From Heliocidaris erythrogramma (lineage: Eukaryota; Echinodermata; Echinoidea; Camarodonta; Echinometridae): a DNA stretch of 64,000 nt. This document shows, piece after piece, positions 54,141 through 64,000 of this stretch. Every line of letters begins with the position of its first letter. Position 1 is the stretch's first letter. The stretch is from the NCBI GenBank assembly GCA_025617745.1, contig CM046863.1, positions 15,442,875 to 15,506,874 on the forward strand, written 5' to 3'. Made by a program: the position numbers and the translations under genes. The notes below the pieces were generated by a model. The model did not search any database, was not told the origin of the DNA, and saw only the letters and a list, made by a program, of their open reading frames with translations.

Positions 54141-56276
54141 GACTCTGCATATATTCTGAAAGACAAAGGGCCCAGATGAGGCCCTTTGTAATCGATCCAG
54201 TAGGGTATTCTTGTCCGAATTTTTTACATTTAGAATGAGGAGGGGATTCCATGTTGAATGATATTTTTCCAGAGACCATTCCAGGTCCCGGCCAAGGTCC
54301 AGGTCTACTTTGAGTAAATGTTGCACAGTTTGCTGTAATTTTAACGCAGTGGTTACTGGTTCTTATATAGTAAAAGTTAATTTGCTTGAGTGTACTAACG
54401 TTAGATAGGCTTTGGCCCCCTTTTTCTTCTAATCTTGAGACAAAGACAAAGGCTTTACCAAGCATGATGAGGTTTTAGTTTTTTTGTTTCAAGAGAGAGA
54501 GAGGGGGGGGGGGGTTCATATTTAGTCTTGATTCTACTATTTGTAGACCAGAATAATAATAGATCTCCACAGAGTAATATATGGATGGCCTTTGTTGTTT
54601 CAGTATCGCATTCATTAGTCTCATCATGTTGAATTTGAATTCCCCCAGATAAACATGGCAAGGAACTAACTTGTGGCTGATTTACTTGAAGATCTAGACT
54701 CACTACAGCCTAAACGATAGACGTATACGTACTTGCACAACTCAACGACTGTTGGGGGTGCCGGATGAAGCGGAAAGTCCTACTATTAAAGAATTTGACG
54801 AGACGTGAGAAATAAACAGGCAGGTCTAGTTAGACCTAGACTTAGTATTACAGCTAAAAATTATGAGGTCTGGTAGTGGTAGTGGATCCAGGATCAGTTT
54901 ACGGGGGGGGGGGGGGGGGGGGTGTTAGTTTACATTGTCCAAACAGAACAGCAACAACAATTTTTTTTTTCTGAGAGAATGGACATTTCATTTGTCCCTT
55001 TTTCTTTATCCACCACTGAGATCTGTTTTCTTCAGTGTAATATTAAATTAGCCTTTTTAGTGTTTTTTAAAAATCAATTATGAGATTCTTGGGAAAATGT
55101 TCAGTGTGATGTCAGTATAAATAAAATTTTTAGTCCCCTTAATTATTATATGAAACATTTCATTCATTCCTGCAAACAGGAAGAAAACAAAATAAGATGG
55201 GTGAACTTATGTAATTGATTATTTATTGTTATTATTATTGATGATGATGATGATTATTATTATTATTATTATCAGGGGCAAAACATAAAACTTTCAATTA
55301 AAATCCATGAATCTTTTTAGGATGGATTGTACATGTAGTTAGTATTTATCCTCTTTGAAAAGATCAAGAGGGTGATGATGAGCGTATCTGATTTTTACTT
55401 TCTTAATACAGGATAATGCTCTCTGCACGACTCTACTTCATCTATTCTACAAAAAAATGATGATGAAGATGAAAGCTTACCACTGAGAATGAAGACAAAT
55501 TCTGAGAGGAACAAATGAATACTTAGCTGCTCCAGTTTTGCATGGTAGGCCTATGCTTGAGTTTGAGTTTATTAACAACACATCACATGAATGACAGTAT
55601 AATCATTAATATAAAGAGTAATAATATTACATGAATATATATACATAAAAAAGTACTTATCTACATGAAATTTATATAAATGTATTTACAATAATATGTA
55701 GTCATGTTTGTAGATCAATGAATAATCAAGTACGTGATTACACTTTAACTGAATGTCATACAGTTGCACTATTTATATTAAAAATATAGTTGCTAATTGG
55801 AACTAGAAGTTATATAGCACAAGTGCTAGTCAAGCCTAGTTCCATTCTTTTGGCAAGATGCTTGCTTTATTTTCTTTATATCAACATTTTAATTTCATCT
55901 TGTATTCAAAAATATTAAAAGACAATACAGTATAGTTTACATTTCTTGAGGAGAGAAAATATCAAAAGCAGTGAATTTTCTTTTTCAAATTATAATTACA
56001 GAAATAACGTTTGATTAAAAAAAGAATCTATTTTTACACAAATAAGATTCACTATCAGATGTATGAAGTATACAGTAGAGTGAAAATTGAAAAAAAATGT
56101 ATAGCAAATGTAGTATTACAGATTACAAGTAATACATGAATAGATAAATAAAAAAATAAATAAAAAGAGATGCAATTAAACAAACATTAAAGCTTAATCC
56201 TAAGCTATAAAGATCATCAAATACATGTATATGATAAATGGAGTACATAAAAAAGTTGAGTTTTAAGCTCACAACA
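54141..56276. other. Non-coding, microsatellites and G-runs
   Basis: GA/G-run at 54490-54512, G-run of about 19 at 54904-54922 after ggatccaggatcag, (ATT)n at 55225-55275, then AT-rich DNA. No exon seen. Confidence 0.5.
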
Positions 56277-56633
56277 TCAATTACGTTGAAGGTTGCTTGA
56301 TAGTTGTCTACGAAAGGTTGACCTTGAAGATGTAAATCTGATTTCATGTGGAAGACTATTCCACAGCTTTGTTCCAACAAACGAAATGCTAAACTGTCCT
56401 TGCCTTGTCTTACATTTTGGTACACAGAGTAACCCATTTTCCTTCCCTCTTGTTGCATATCTGTGCTGTATGATCTGACAATATTCTACTAGTGAGTGTG
56501 GTAATATACCTTTCACCAGGTCATACATAAACGTTAATACGTAAAGTTCATGGAGTTGAAAAATATTGAGTATTCCTAGGATTTGGAAGAGTAATCCTGT
56601 GAGAGTAAGGTTGCTACCAGGGGCGTCGATCAT
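56277..56633 (-). pseudogene. CR1/L2-like LINE RT C-terminal fragment
   Basis: The open frame reads FQLHELYVLTFMYDLVKG, then TRQGQFSISFVGTKLWNSLP, the conserved end of LINE ORF2 after the RT (H.YATR...F...G..LWNSLP). 5'-truncated at a T-run/G-run (56631-56662) and followed at the 3' side by AT-rich sequence. Confidence 0.75.
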
Positions 56634-57219
56634 TTTTTTTTTTTTTTTTTGGGGGGGGGGGGCAAAACAGCCTAATAGTACTCTATATTATTATTTCAAC
56701 GCCTCTCAATTACCAGCTTTCTCCACGGCTACATGAAGCAGAGAATTTATTGATGGTGGGCAAAATGACATATTTGCCCTCTCAATATTGTCGGGGGGGG
56801 GGGTGGGGGAGCAACTGCCCACTTGCCATTGCATAATCGACACCCCTGGTTGTTATTAGTACCTCAATACAATCTAGGTACACATTTTTTTTAGACAAAC
56901 ATACATGTAATTGAATTTTCTTGAGACTTTACTAATTTGGTTGCTTTTGAATAGCCTTGAAAATTTTATGTGTCCAACTGGACAAACTTTTGTCCTTTTT
57001 AAATACTTTTGAGAATTCCCACTTATTATTCTATTTCATATAAAGAGTCAACGCTAACTGTGCTAATAGGAAGTTCTAAAATTTCAGGGTTTTTGTTATT
57101 CTAATTGTTGCTTGTTTAATTATCAAATACACAATGGATGCTATTGTCTAAATTTTTTCCTCTTTTCTTTCAACAGACATGGATTTTTATTTCAGCTCTT
57201 AAGTGAAATAGCCCCCTAC
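56634..57219. other. Non-coding, T-run and two G-runs
   Basis: T18G12 junction at 56633-56662 and G-run at 56793-56807, with paired gcgtcgatca / ataatcgacacccctgg text that may be ends of a small MITE. No exon. Confidence 0.5.
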
Positions 57220-57224
57220 TTTTA

Positions 57225-57445
57225 TTCATAAGGACCGCTATTCATAGAAAACCGCTATTCATTTAACACGCGTTATGAATAGCAGTCCTTATGAATGGAG
57301 GTCCTATGAATAGTGAGGTAATTTGTGTATGGTTTGCTCGCTATTCATAAAGACCGCTTTTCATACAAAACCGCTATTCATTTTAGTCACGCATTATGAA
57401 TAGCGGTTTTTATGAATAAGTGGTCTTTATGAATAGCGAGGTCAC
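57225..57445. repeat. tatgaatagcggtcctt repeat, palindromic copy
   Basis: attcataaggaccgctattc and its inverse alternate, giving a self-complementary array. Shares aaaaccgctattcattt and cacgc(g/a)ttatgaatag with 50624-50840. Confidence 0.8.
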
Positions 57446-57494
57446 CCCATTTCTTCATATTGAAATCATATCTGGATTCAAGTATAATATGCAT

Positions 57495-57790
57495 GTAGAG
57501 GTGTCGTGGTCTAGTGGATACTTCACCGGACTGTGGATCACATGGTTCGCGGTTCGAATCCCGCCGCAACGCTAATGTCCTTTGGCAAGACAATCATCTA
57601 CATTTGTCACTCTCCACCCAGGTGAAGTAAATCGGTACCGGTAGTAAGAAATTCCTTGAATGCCTTAGCGCCTATCATGGCGGCTCGACTAAAGCCGGAG
57701 TAATGAGTTGATACTTTGTATTAAGGGCAGTAGAGTATATTTGTATAGTAGTTATATAAATGGACATACATATTATTAAAATTAGAATGA
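57495..57790 (+). mobile_element. tRNA-derived SINE
   Basis: Head ggtgtcgtggtctagtggat (A-box), gcggttcgaatcccgccgc (B-box), body tcctttggcaagacaatcat and cacccaggtgaagtaaat, tail rich in ata. Same family as 53785-54140. Confidence 0.8.
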
Positions 57791-59213
57791 CTGAACAGGA
57801 GTTTAAAGTTCTTCAATTATATCTTAACCATTTTACCCACCCCTCCCCATGTCAAATGTTCTAGTCACACGCAGCTATTTTTTTTTATAGTAGCTCGTTA
57901 TTGTGAGGAGGTCTTCCTCTTCTACATAGCCTAGTGAGATTACAGGGCCCCTAATGATATTAAGATAAACACTGCCGGGGCCACTTGGCCTCTCCTTTAT
58001 TAAGATCTGCTCGCAGTGTATAACAAACTAATAATAATCTTATTATCTGATTCTAAGAATTTGTGCTAATTAAATTATTATTTAATTATTGATGATCTAC
58101 TGAGAAAATCCATACTATTCAACACTTCGTTTGACTTAAAACTATAGAATTAGATCTCTATGCGTGCTTCTCCTCCCCCTTTTTATAGTTAGGTTTACAA
58201 TACTAGTAACATGCAATGTACATGTACCAACTTAAAAGAAATTGGATCATTTAATTTAGATTTCTTAGAATTGTCAACACTATCTTTGTTTTTTAGGAGT
58301 AAAATTGTTGTCATTGGTGTGTGATGAACATTGAACTTAGATGGTCATTTATTTCTTTTAATTATCATTTCTTGTTTTGTGGGGTGTAGTGGGTAAATAA
58401 TCATTAAATTGTAATTCAAATAATTTACGTCTTGGAAAGGGATTGAAGTTAATAACGTAATTTAGATTGAAATTCTTTTTTTTTTAAATGCATGTACATA
58501 TTTGTACTACTCTCAAGAAAAGAATATACTATTTCACCTTGACAAGTCGGGTGTGATGGAACTCTATTGTATTGTAGTATATGAAAAAAGTGTATGACCG
58601 CAGATAAACTATATAAATGTTAGATAAGAATCTAATTATTATTATTATTCATAGTAGGGGCAGCGGAACTTTTTCAGTGTGGGGGTGGGCATTGACGCAA
58701 ATTTATATGGAGGCATGCAGAGAAAGGAAACAAATCTGAGGGGAAAAAATAAACAAATCTGAGGAGGAAAATCGGCCTCGCGGGCTTTCGGTCTCGTGGT
58801 ACCCTTTTTCATTTTGGTATCCAGGCCCGGCTCTACACCCCAATTAACGTCTTTGTAAAGTCGTCAAAGCTTTTGAATTCCTAACGGCTATCGAAGCCCT
58901 CCGCTGAGCGAGGAGCAGAAATCCTTGAAAATTCACATTCTCGTATCTCCCTCATTCGGGCCTTAAATATCATGGAAATTCCAGAGTAGATAGGAAATGA
59001 GGATATTATGCTTCATATTAATTTTCACTGAAATAGGATAAGTATTTTTTGAGATACGAGTATTTTTCTGTTTCAGAGGGCCGAGAAATGAGGTTTGGTT
59101 TTTTCCCGACACAAGTCTGGGACGAAATGAATATGCAAACAAATAACATATTGCTAAACTTTAAACTCCAGTCTCACTCCCTGGGCAGTTTCAAGTTTGT
59201 GCAGTTAGTAGAC
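57791..59213. other. Non-coding, nothing recognised
   Basis: AT-rich. aaatcggcctcgcgggctttcgg near 58770 resembles text near 52985. No exon supported. Confidence 0.5.
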
Positions 59214-59548
59214 TTAAAGGGAGTGGCAAGTCGTAATCCATGGGCCTGACCAGTTGGCCTGACTCGGGGAAATTCGGGTACAATCAGGTTCAATCGTGCG
59301 CTACCGAAGGAATGTTATTGGCGAATTCCTCGCGTGATCGTTAACTCGAATCCCTACATACGTAACCGACCAATGAGATTCAAATACTGGAATAAAGAAT
59401 GCGCGATCTTGTTTACTCAAATTTGGGTCAAAATGCGAACTTTTATTAGCTGCGCGCGATAAATTGAAATCTCTTTGAACTTTGATCCAGAGAAAGGAGC
59501 AGCCAACTGTAAAACCGCCCATAGATTGCGACTTGTCGCTCCCTTTAA
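59214..59548 (+). mobile_element. TTAAAGGG MITE (335 bp)
   Basis: Ends TTAAAGGGAGTGGCAAGTCG and inverse of TTAAAGGGAGCGACAAGTCG, TTAA at both edges. Same family, opposite strand, as 20299-20566, which is shorter by internal deletion. Confidence 0.85.
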
Positions 59549-60028
59549 CGAAGACTTAACGTGAAAAATACTGAAATCCTTGCAATCTGATTGGCTGAGA
59601 ACAAATTTGTCGGTAACAATCACTGACAAGACACGCCCCCTGTTTAGCGTACACTCGAGTTGAAACCATCCTGCATGCACCGCTATACGTGGGACTACAC
59701 GCGAAGAACGGTAGAGGGTTCATGAATGCATTGCCTTCGATTTTTTCCCGACATAACCGTTCGACGGATGATTATGAAAAGATATTTCGAGGATCCCCTC
59801 AATATACTTTGATTTTTCATATGTGAAAGTTTTGATCTTGCGCAATGAGAGCAAATGTGAAAAATAATGCTACATTTTCAGACTTAAAAAAAAATATATG
59901 GCTCCTCATTTCTCCAAGTTTTCACAAATTAAAAAATGATTTGACTACGAGTGATACTAATTATGGATTAGAGCAACTCTTATTCTGGAATTTGACGTTG
60001 ACGTGTCCCCCCACCAATTTGAAGGTGG
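59549..60028. other. Non-coding, nothing recognised
   Basis: No exon or repeat pair seen. Confidence 0.5.
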
Positions 60029-60177
60029 CCTGATAGCAGAAAGTGTTAAAAAATGACGTGATATTTACGTCGTGGTTTTCGTCTTTTTTACGTCCTGTAA
60101 TTACGTCAATAAGACGACAACTTGCACCAACGCAAGACGTCAAGAGAACGTCTTATTTTGACGTCATCTCTACGTCT
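60029..60177 (+). mobile_element. Single arm of the CCCTGATAGC element
   Basis: cctgatagcagaaagtgtta through tgacgtcatctctacgtctt matches the left arm of the following copy, then stops. Truncated duplicate directly before a full copy. Confidence 0.75.
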
Positions 60178-60188
60178 TCATTCCTCTT

Positions 60189-60983
60189 CCCTGATAGCAG
60201 AAAGTGTTAAAAATGACGTGATATTTACGTCGCGGTTTTCGTCTTTTTTACGTCCTGTAATTACGTCAATAAGACGACAACTTACTCCAACGCAAGACGT
60301 CAAGAGGACGTCTTATTTTGACGTTCTCTACGTCTTGTACATCGTAAAAACTAAAGTGCTACTTTTAGGGGCATGTATAGTGACTGCACCTGAAATGCTG
60401 TTGATAGCACTTGTAGTGTGCTAATTTACCAGCAAAAAAAAAATGTGACCGTGCCGAGCCTCGAACCAGGTTCCGCTGATTGAGAGGCGCTGACGTTACC
60501 GATGGACTAACAAATGCTTCTTGCAATCCTGTTTAGTAATGGGAGTCAAGTAGATAACATGAACTATGTGGTGTCGTAAATTCACTATGTAACAATATGA
60601 TCTGCTCTAAATCGTACAATGTGAGTTAGTCTAGCGGTAATGCCAGCAATTCTCGATCAGCGGACCCTGGTTCGAAGCTCGCCCAAATCATTTTTTTTAT
60701 GAATGTTTAGCAGTTTAAGGAGCCGGTCCAGCTCCCGTGAAAGTGCTGAAATAGCACGCTGTGTGCATTCAATAGCACTCTGAGTGCAGTCCCTATGCAT
60801 GCCCTCAAAAAGTGCTCAGCACTTCAGGTTTTGCAGTGTACAGATGACGTCAAAATAAGACGTCCTCTTGACGTCTTGCGTTGGTGCAAGTTGTCGTCTT
60901 ATTGACGTAATTACAGGACGTAAAAAAGACGAAAACCACGACGTAAATATCACGTAATTTGTACCACTTTCTGCTATCAGGGG
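60189..60983. mobile_element. CCCTGATAGC composite MITE, second copy
   Basis: Same outer arms and same inner CTGTAAAAAC-type element (60342-60836) as at 17627-18426, in the same order. The right end runs into a G-run of about 17 (60981-60997). Confidence 0.8.
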
Positions 60984-62398
60984 GGGGGGGGGGGGGACAC
61001 AATTATCAAATGTCCCCCACACTTTTGGGACTTTTATTATGAAAAAAAATAAATCATTCAAAACCGAAATTACCTATCGTTAAATTTCCAAGTATATATA
61101 TATTTCCTACGTTACTTAAGAACTAGTGTAAAAAAAAAAAAAAAAAAGTTGGCTTTTGGGGACGGCGATTGCAGCATCATGGATACCATTACGTAGGCCT
61201 GCGAAGGCGTACGATTCGATGCCGGCAAATGACATCGCTACTTTATTTGCGGTTCCGCGTGTATAATGTCTAGCTATACAATACGCTAACATACATGCAT
61301 AGATCTGCCTTAGACAGACTGTGTCAGCATGACCAGGCGCTAGGCCAGGGCCGGCCCTAGGTCGCGGACGCGTGGACGGCCGATCACTACCTTTCAGTTA
61401 GGTACATATCATGGCGCGGATTGGTGGATTTTAAAACTTATTAAGTGAATCGTGTGTGTTAGTTGATGTTTCAGATGACTCACTAATTTTTTCTTTGCAT
61501 CTTTTTTTTTGTTCAGTAGTGCAATGATAAATGCTAGCCAACCTGGCATGAAAGAAACCAACCAAATAATGGGAACGAAAAGCAAAAGCATTAAGCCCAT
61601 GCTTTCTCTACCCAAATGTTTCATTGAATAGTAAAGTTGACAAACTAATAGGTGTTGTTGTGCAGGAGCAATTGGATTTTAGTTCATAAGGACTATTATA
61701 TTTGTCTCCAAATGTCTCTGTGTAGTAAAAGTGTGCCTCCCTTAATCTTTTGTGTCTCTCATTCCAAAATAATTCCACATATTTATTTGAAATACTATTT
61801 TACAACCATTTTACAAACTGTGGTTTGGCTATTACGTTGCAGTAAGGGAAGCTGACAATCCGCATGGAAATGATGGAAATATGACGAGAGAGAGTACGTG
61901 GTGATTGAAAAAAAATCTTAACAACTTTAATTGTTATATGAAATACTCAATAATTTTGTGGTGACACGGGGCATATTATTGTATTTTGCCATTTGATGAT
62001 TTTGTGAATGTGTGTGTGTATGAGTAGTGCCTAAAAGATAAAGCTTTAAGCATTTTCAACCTACCATATACATGTATATTATATATATGTGTGTTCGTGT
62101 GTGTGTGTGTGTGCACATTACATATACATGTATTTATTGTCTACTATGTTCATGTTGATATGATTTATTTTTAATACCCACGGATAGTGCAATGCAATGC
62201 TGCATTTCTGTGTAAAATCTGGACATGAAGGAATTTCTGTTATCCATGAAAGAAATATAGAGCATGTTTCCAGTACCTGGTTAGTTTTGTACAAAAGGGA
62301 AAAATGGAATTGTGAAAAAGAGGAGTAAACATAGGATTGTAAAATACATGCACTTTCACTGCCTTAAATTTTCATACTGCAATAACTAAGTTTCTAGT
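60984..62398. other. Non-coding, microsatellites
   Basis: A-run at 61130-61146, (TG)n at 62095-62112. No exon supported. Confidence 0.5.
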
Positions 62399-63000
62399 AC
62401 CATTGATTCGCGGACTCGCCCTGTGTATGGGCCTAATAAATGCCCGATCTACCTCAAATTACCTTGGCGAGGTAAAGTGTCTGATAAGTATGCACGCGAT
62501 ATTAAGCATACAGTGTCGCGCTGTTACTTTGCCGTGGCTACGCGTGTCGTGATCTCTACTAATAGAATGCTACCCGCAGTTCGCAAGGATGTACTGCCCT
62601 CCCCCCAAATGAGCAATGTCGTTTATAAGTATCATTGTCGACGTGAAGCCGTCTACGTTGGCCGTACATCTCAGCGTCTAGCGGACCGCATTAAACAACA
62701 CGTACCCTCCGTGGTACGACAGACATCAGCTGGTAGCCGAGCACAGCCGAAGCGTAATTGCAAAACCGCTGCTATAGCGTCGCTAATGTTCAATGCCGCA
62801 ATCACAGCGACTCTGCTATTGGTCAGCACTTGCTGAATAGTCCGGCTTGTTCCAAGGCGGACTATTCAGCTCAGTTCACTATTGTTGCCCGAGCACGCAG
62901 CCTTCAACATCTTCGCTTCTTAGAGACGTTCTTCATTCAGTTGAGAGATCCGCTATTGTGCCGACAAAAGGAGTTTGTACAAGCTCTTGGATTATTCTAG
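62399..63000 (+). pseudogene. Penelope-like element, GIY-YIG endonuclease end
   Basis: The frame reads SNVVYKYHCRREAVYVGRTS then RLADRIKQHVPSVVR, the GIY-YIG nuclease of Penelope-like elements (here YVG with the conserved Arg and His). Near 62790 it shifts by one base and continues SAIGQHLLNSPACSKADY, RSLQHLRFLETFFIQ and LCRQKEFVQALGL, the normal C-terminus of these proteins. The RT is missing (5' truncation at about 62399). Confidence 0.85.
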
Positions 63001-63070
63001 CGTGCCCGGATCCTACCCGGGTCGCTATACACACCCTTGTATTTTCTTATATTCTCTCATTCCTGCGTTG

Positions 63071-63104
63071 TGACCCGATGAGTGCAGGTCGAAAAGCTTC
63101 GTCA
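63071..63104 (+). other. Hammerhead-like core after the Penelope ORF
   Basis: tgacccgatgagtgcaggtc followed by gaaaagcttc has CCGAUGAG, a short segment and CGAAA. Penelope-like elements often carry minimal hammerhead ribozymes in this position. The second core base is C instead of U, so it is probably inactive. Confidence 0.35.
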
Positions 63105-63149
63105 CTATGAATTTGTTAAATGTTATCTTTAAGTTTTGTAGTACCAATC

Positions 63150-63655
63150 GTCTGTTTAAAACTAATAATTACCCAAACTCATGATGCTTGATCTTGAAAT
63201 ACCATCACATTCTTTAATGATTAGAAGTAAGGAAATAAGAAATACCATTATTTCAATGCGAAAATATCGAAGAAAATGAAATGCGAAAATTTTCCAAATC
63301 TCGATCGCTTTGCTCCCTCGCATAATTATTTTCTTTCAGGATCTCAAAATTTCGCTCCCCCAGTATATAGTTCTTTAATAGCTTAAAGGGTTTGAAAAAA
63401 AATAAAGATGTAATTGCTTTGCTCGCTACATAACGATATAATGTAAGTTTCATATGACTCCTGCTAAATATTGCGCTCCCAATATAGGATAAAGTGTATA
63501 AAACAGCATTTGCAGAGGTTCAACTTTTGAAAGAAATCTCAACTTCAGGTCGCCTTGCTGAATTTCTCGACTCTTTCTCAAGCCTATAGGGTTTTCGTTC
63601 TGCTCCCGATTGTAGAAGTGAGTGAATAGAAAAACCGTTTATCAATGTATAAAAA
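63150..63655 (+). repeat. Dispersed repeat, short copy (partner at 10455)
   Basis: Matches both ends of 10455-11285 but lacks about 350 bp in the middle. Confidence 0.75.
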
Positions 63656-63659
63656 TCGA

Positions 63660-64000
63660 GCTTCTCTAGCGGTCAACAATGTGTCATCTTCTCAAATAGC
63701 TAAGCTACAAAGAGCACAAAACGCTGCAGCCAGAATATTGTCTAGGACACGTAAAAGGGATCATATTTAACCAATTTTGAAAGGGTTACATTGGCTACCA
63801 GTCAGAGAGCGTATCGTGTATAAAATCTAATTTCCGAATATGTACCAACTCGCTGTCTGCGTTCTTCTGGCAAAAATCTTATTGTGGCACAAAGAACGAA
63901 ATCATCTCTTGGTGACCCTGCCATCATAGCTGCGGCGCCTAGTTTATGGAACAACTTACCTTCTAATATCCGTTCCATAGACACTTAAAATTGAAGTCAT
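63660..64000 (+). pseudogene. CR1/L2-like LINE RT C-terminal fragment, runs off the window
   Basis: KLQRAQNAAARILSRTRK then LKGLHWLPVRERI and later SLGDPAIIAAAPSLWNNLP: the conserved region after the RT catalytic domain. In-frame stop and shifts make it a remnant. Confidence 0.75.

Noticed and set aside
54004..54465. 153-codon open frame on -
   Set aside because: Most of it overlaps a SINE with a tRNA-like head; no protein domain.

Overview
The window looks like a stretch of nuclear genome from a marine invertebrate, most likely an echinoderm or other non-vertebrate deuterostome. The reasons are split genes with GT-AG introns, a high load of decayed transposons (DIRS-like, Penelope, CR1/L2-like and Tx1/L1-like LINEs, gypsy, and TTAA-, TA- and 8-bp-TSD DNA elements), tRNA-headed SINEs, about twenty long poly-G/C runs, and the domain set (P2RX7-like C-domain, THAP, Roco/ZU5/UPA). 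The species assignment is inference.

Left part (0.7-10 kb): a 5.6-kb segment at 719-6342 is bounded by 25-bp inverted repeats beginning TTAAAGG. It carries exons of a P2RX7-like cytoplasmic-domain gene on + (1056-1285, 1677-1779, 3450-3576) and a THAP zinc-finger exon on - (5767-6021). A second THAP fragment lies at 8060-8389, where a TG/G-run expansion splits the zinc-binding cysteines. A third, broken THAP copy is at 37932-38172 inside another TTAA-bounded element. The most economical reading is a family of Kolobok/T2-like DNA transposons that carry THAP genes and have subterminal TGACGTCA-like sites.

Middle (10-40 kb): mostly repeats. These include MITEs of several families, a tandem satellite derived from a decayed LINE (19.8-20.8 kb), a near-perfect 320-bp hairpin (21.4-21.7 kb), and a cluster of retroelements. 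The cluster is a gypsy integrase fragment (26.45-26.97 kb, +), a decayed DIRS-type element (27.0-30.85 kb, -) and a second, different YR-type or DIRS/Ngaro-like element (32.1-34.6 kb, -).

Right-middle (40.2-52.6 kb, minus strand): the best host gene. Nine exons join in phase and encode a COR domain (Roco family), a linker, a ZU5 domain with an HFS motif like the autocleavage sites of PIDD1, and a UPA-like region. The Roc GTPase half and the 3' end (perhaps a death-fold domain) were not found. A LINE 3' end and several MITEs sit in its introns.

Right end (53-64 kb): SINEs, LINE 3' fragments, duplicate composite MITEs, a Penelope GIY-YIG endonuclease end (62.4-63.0 kb), and a LINE RT C-terminal piece running off the window.

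No rRNA, CRISPR, operon structure or confident functional tRNA was seen. All splice-site and domain calls were made by eye.
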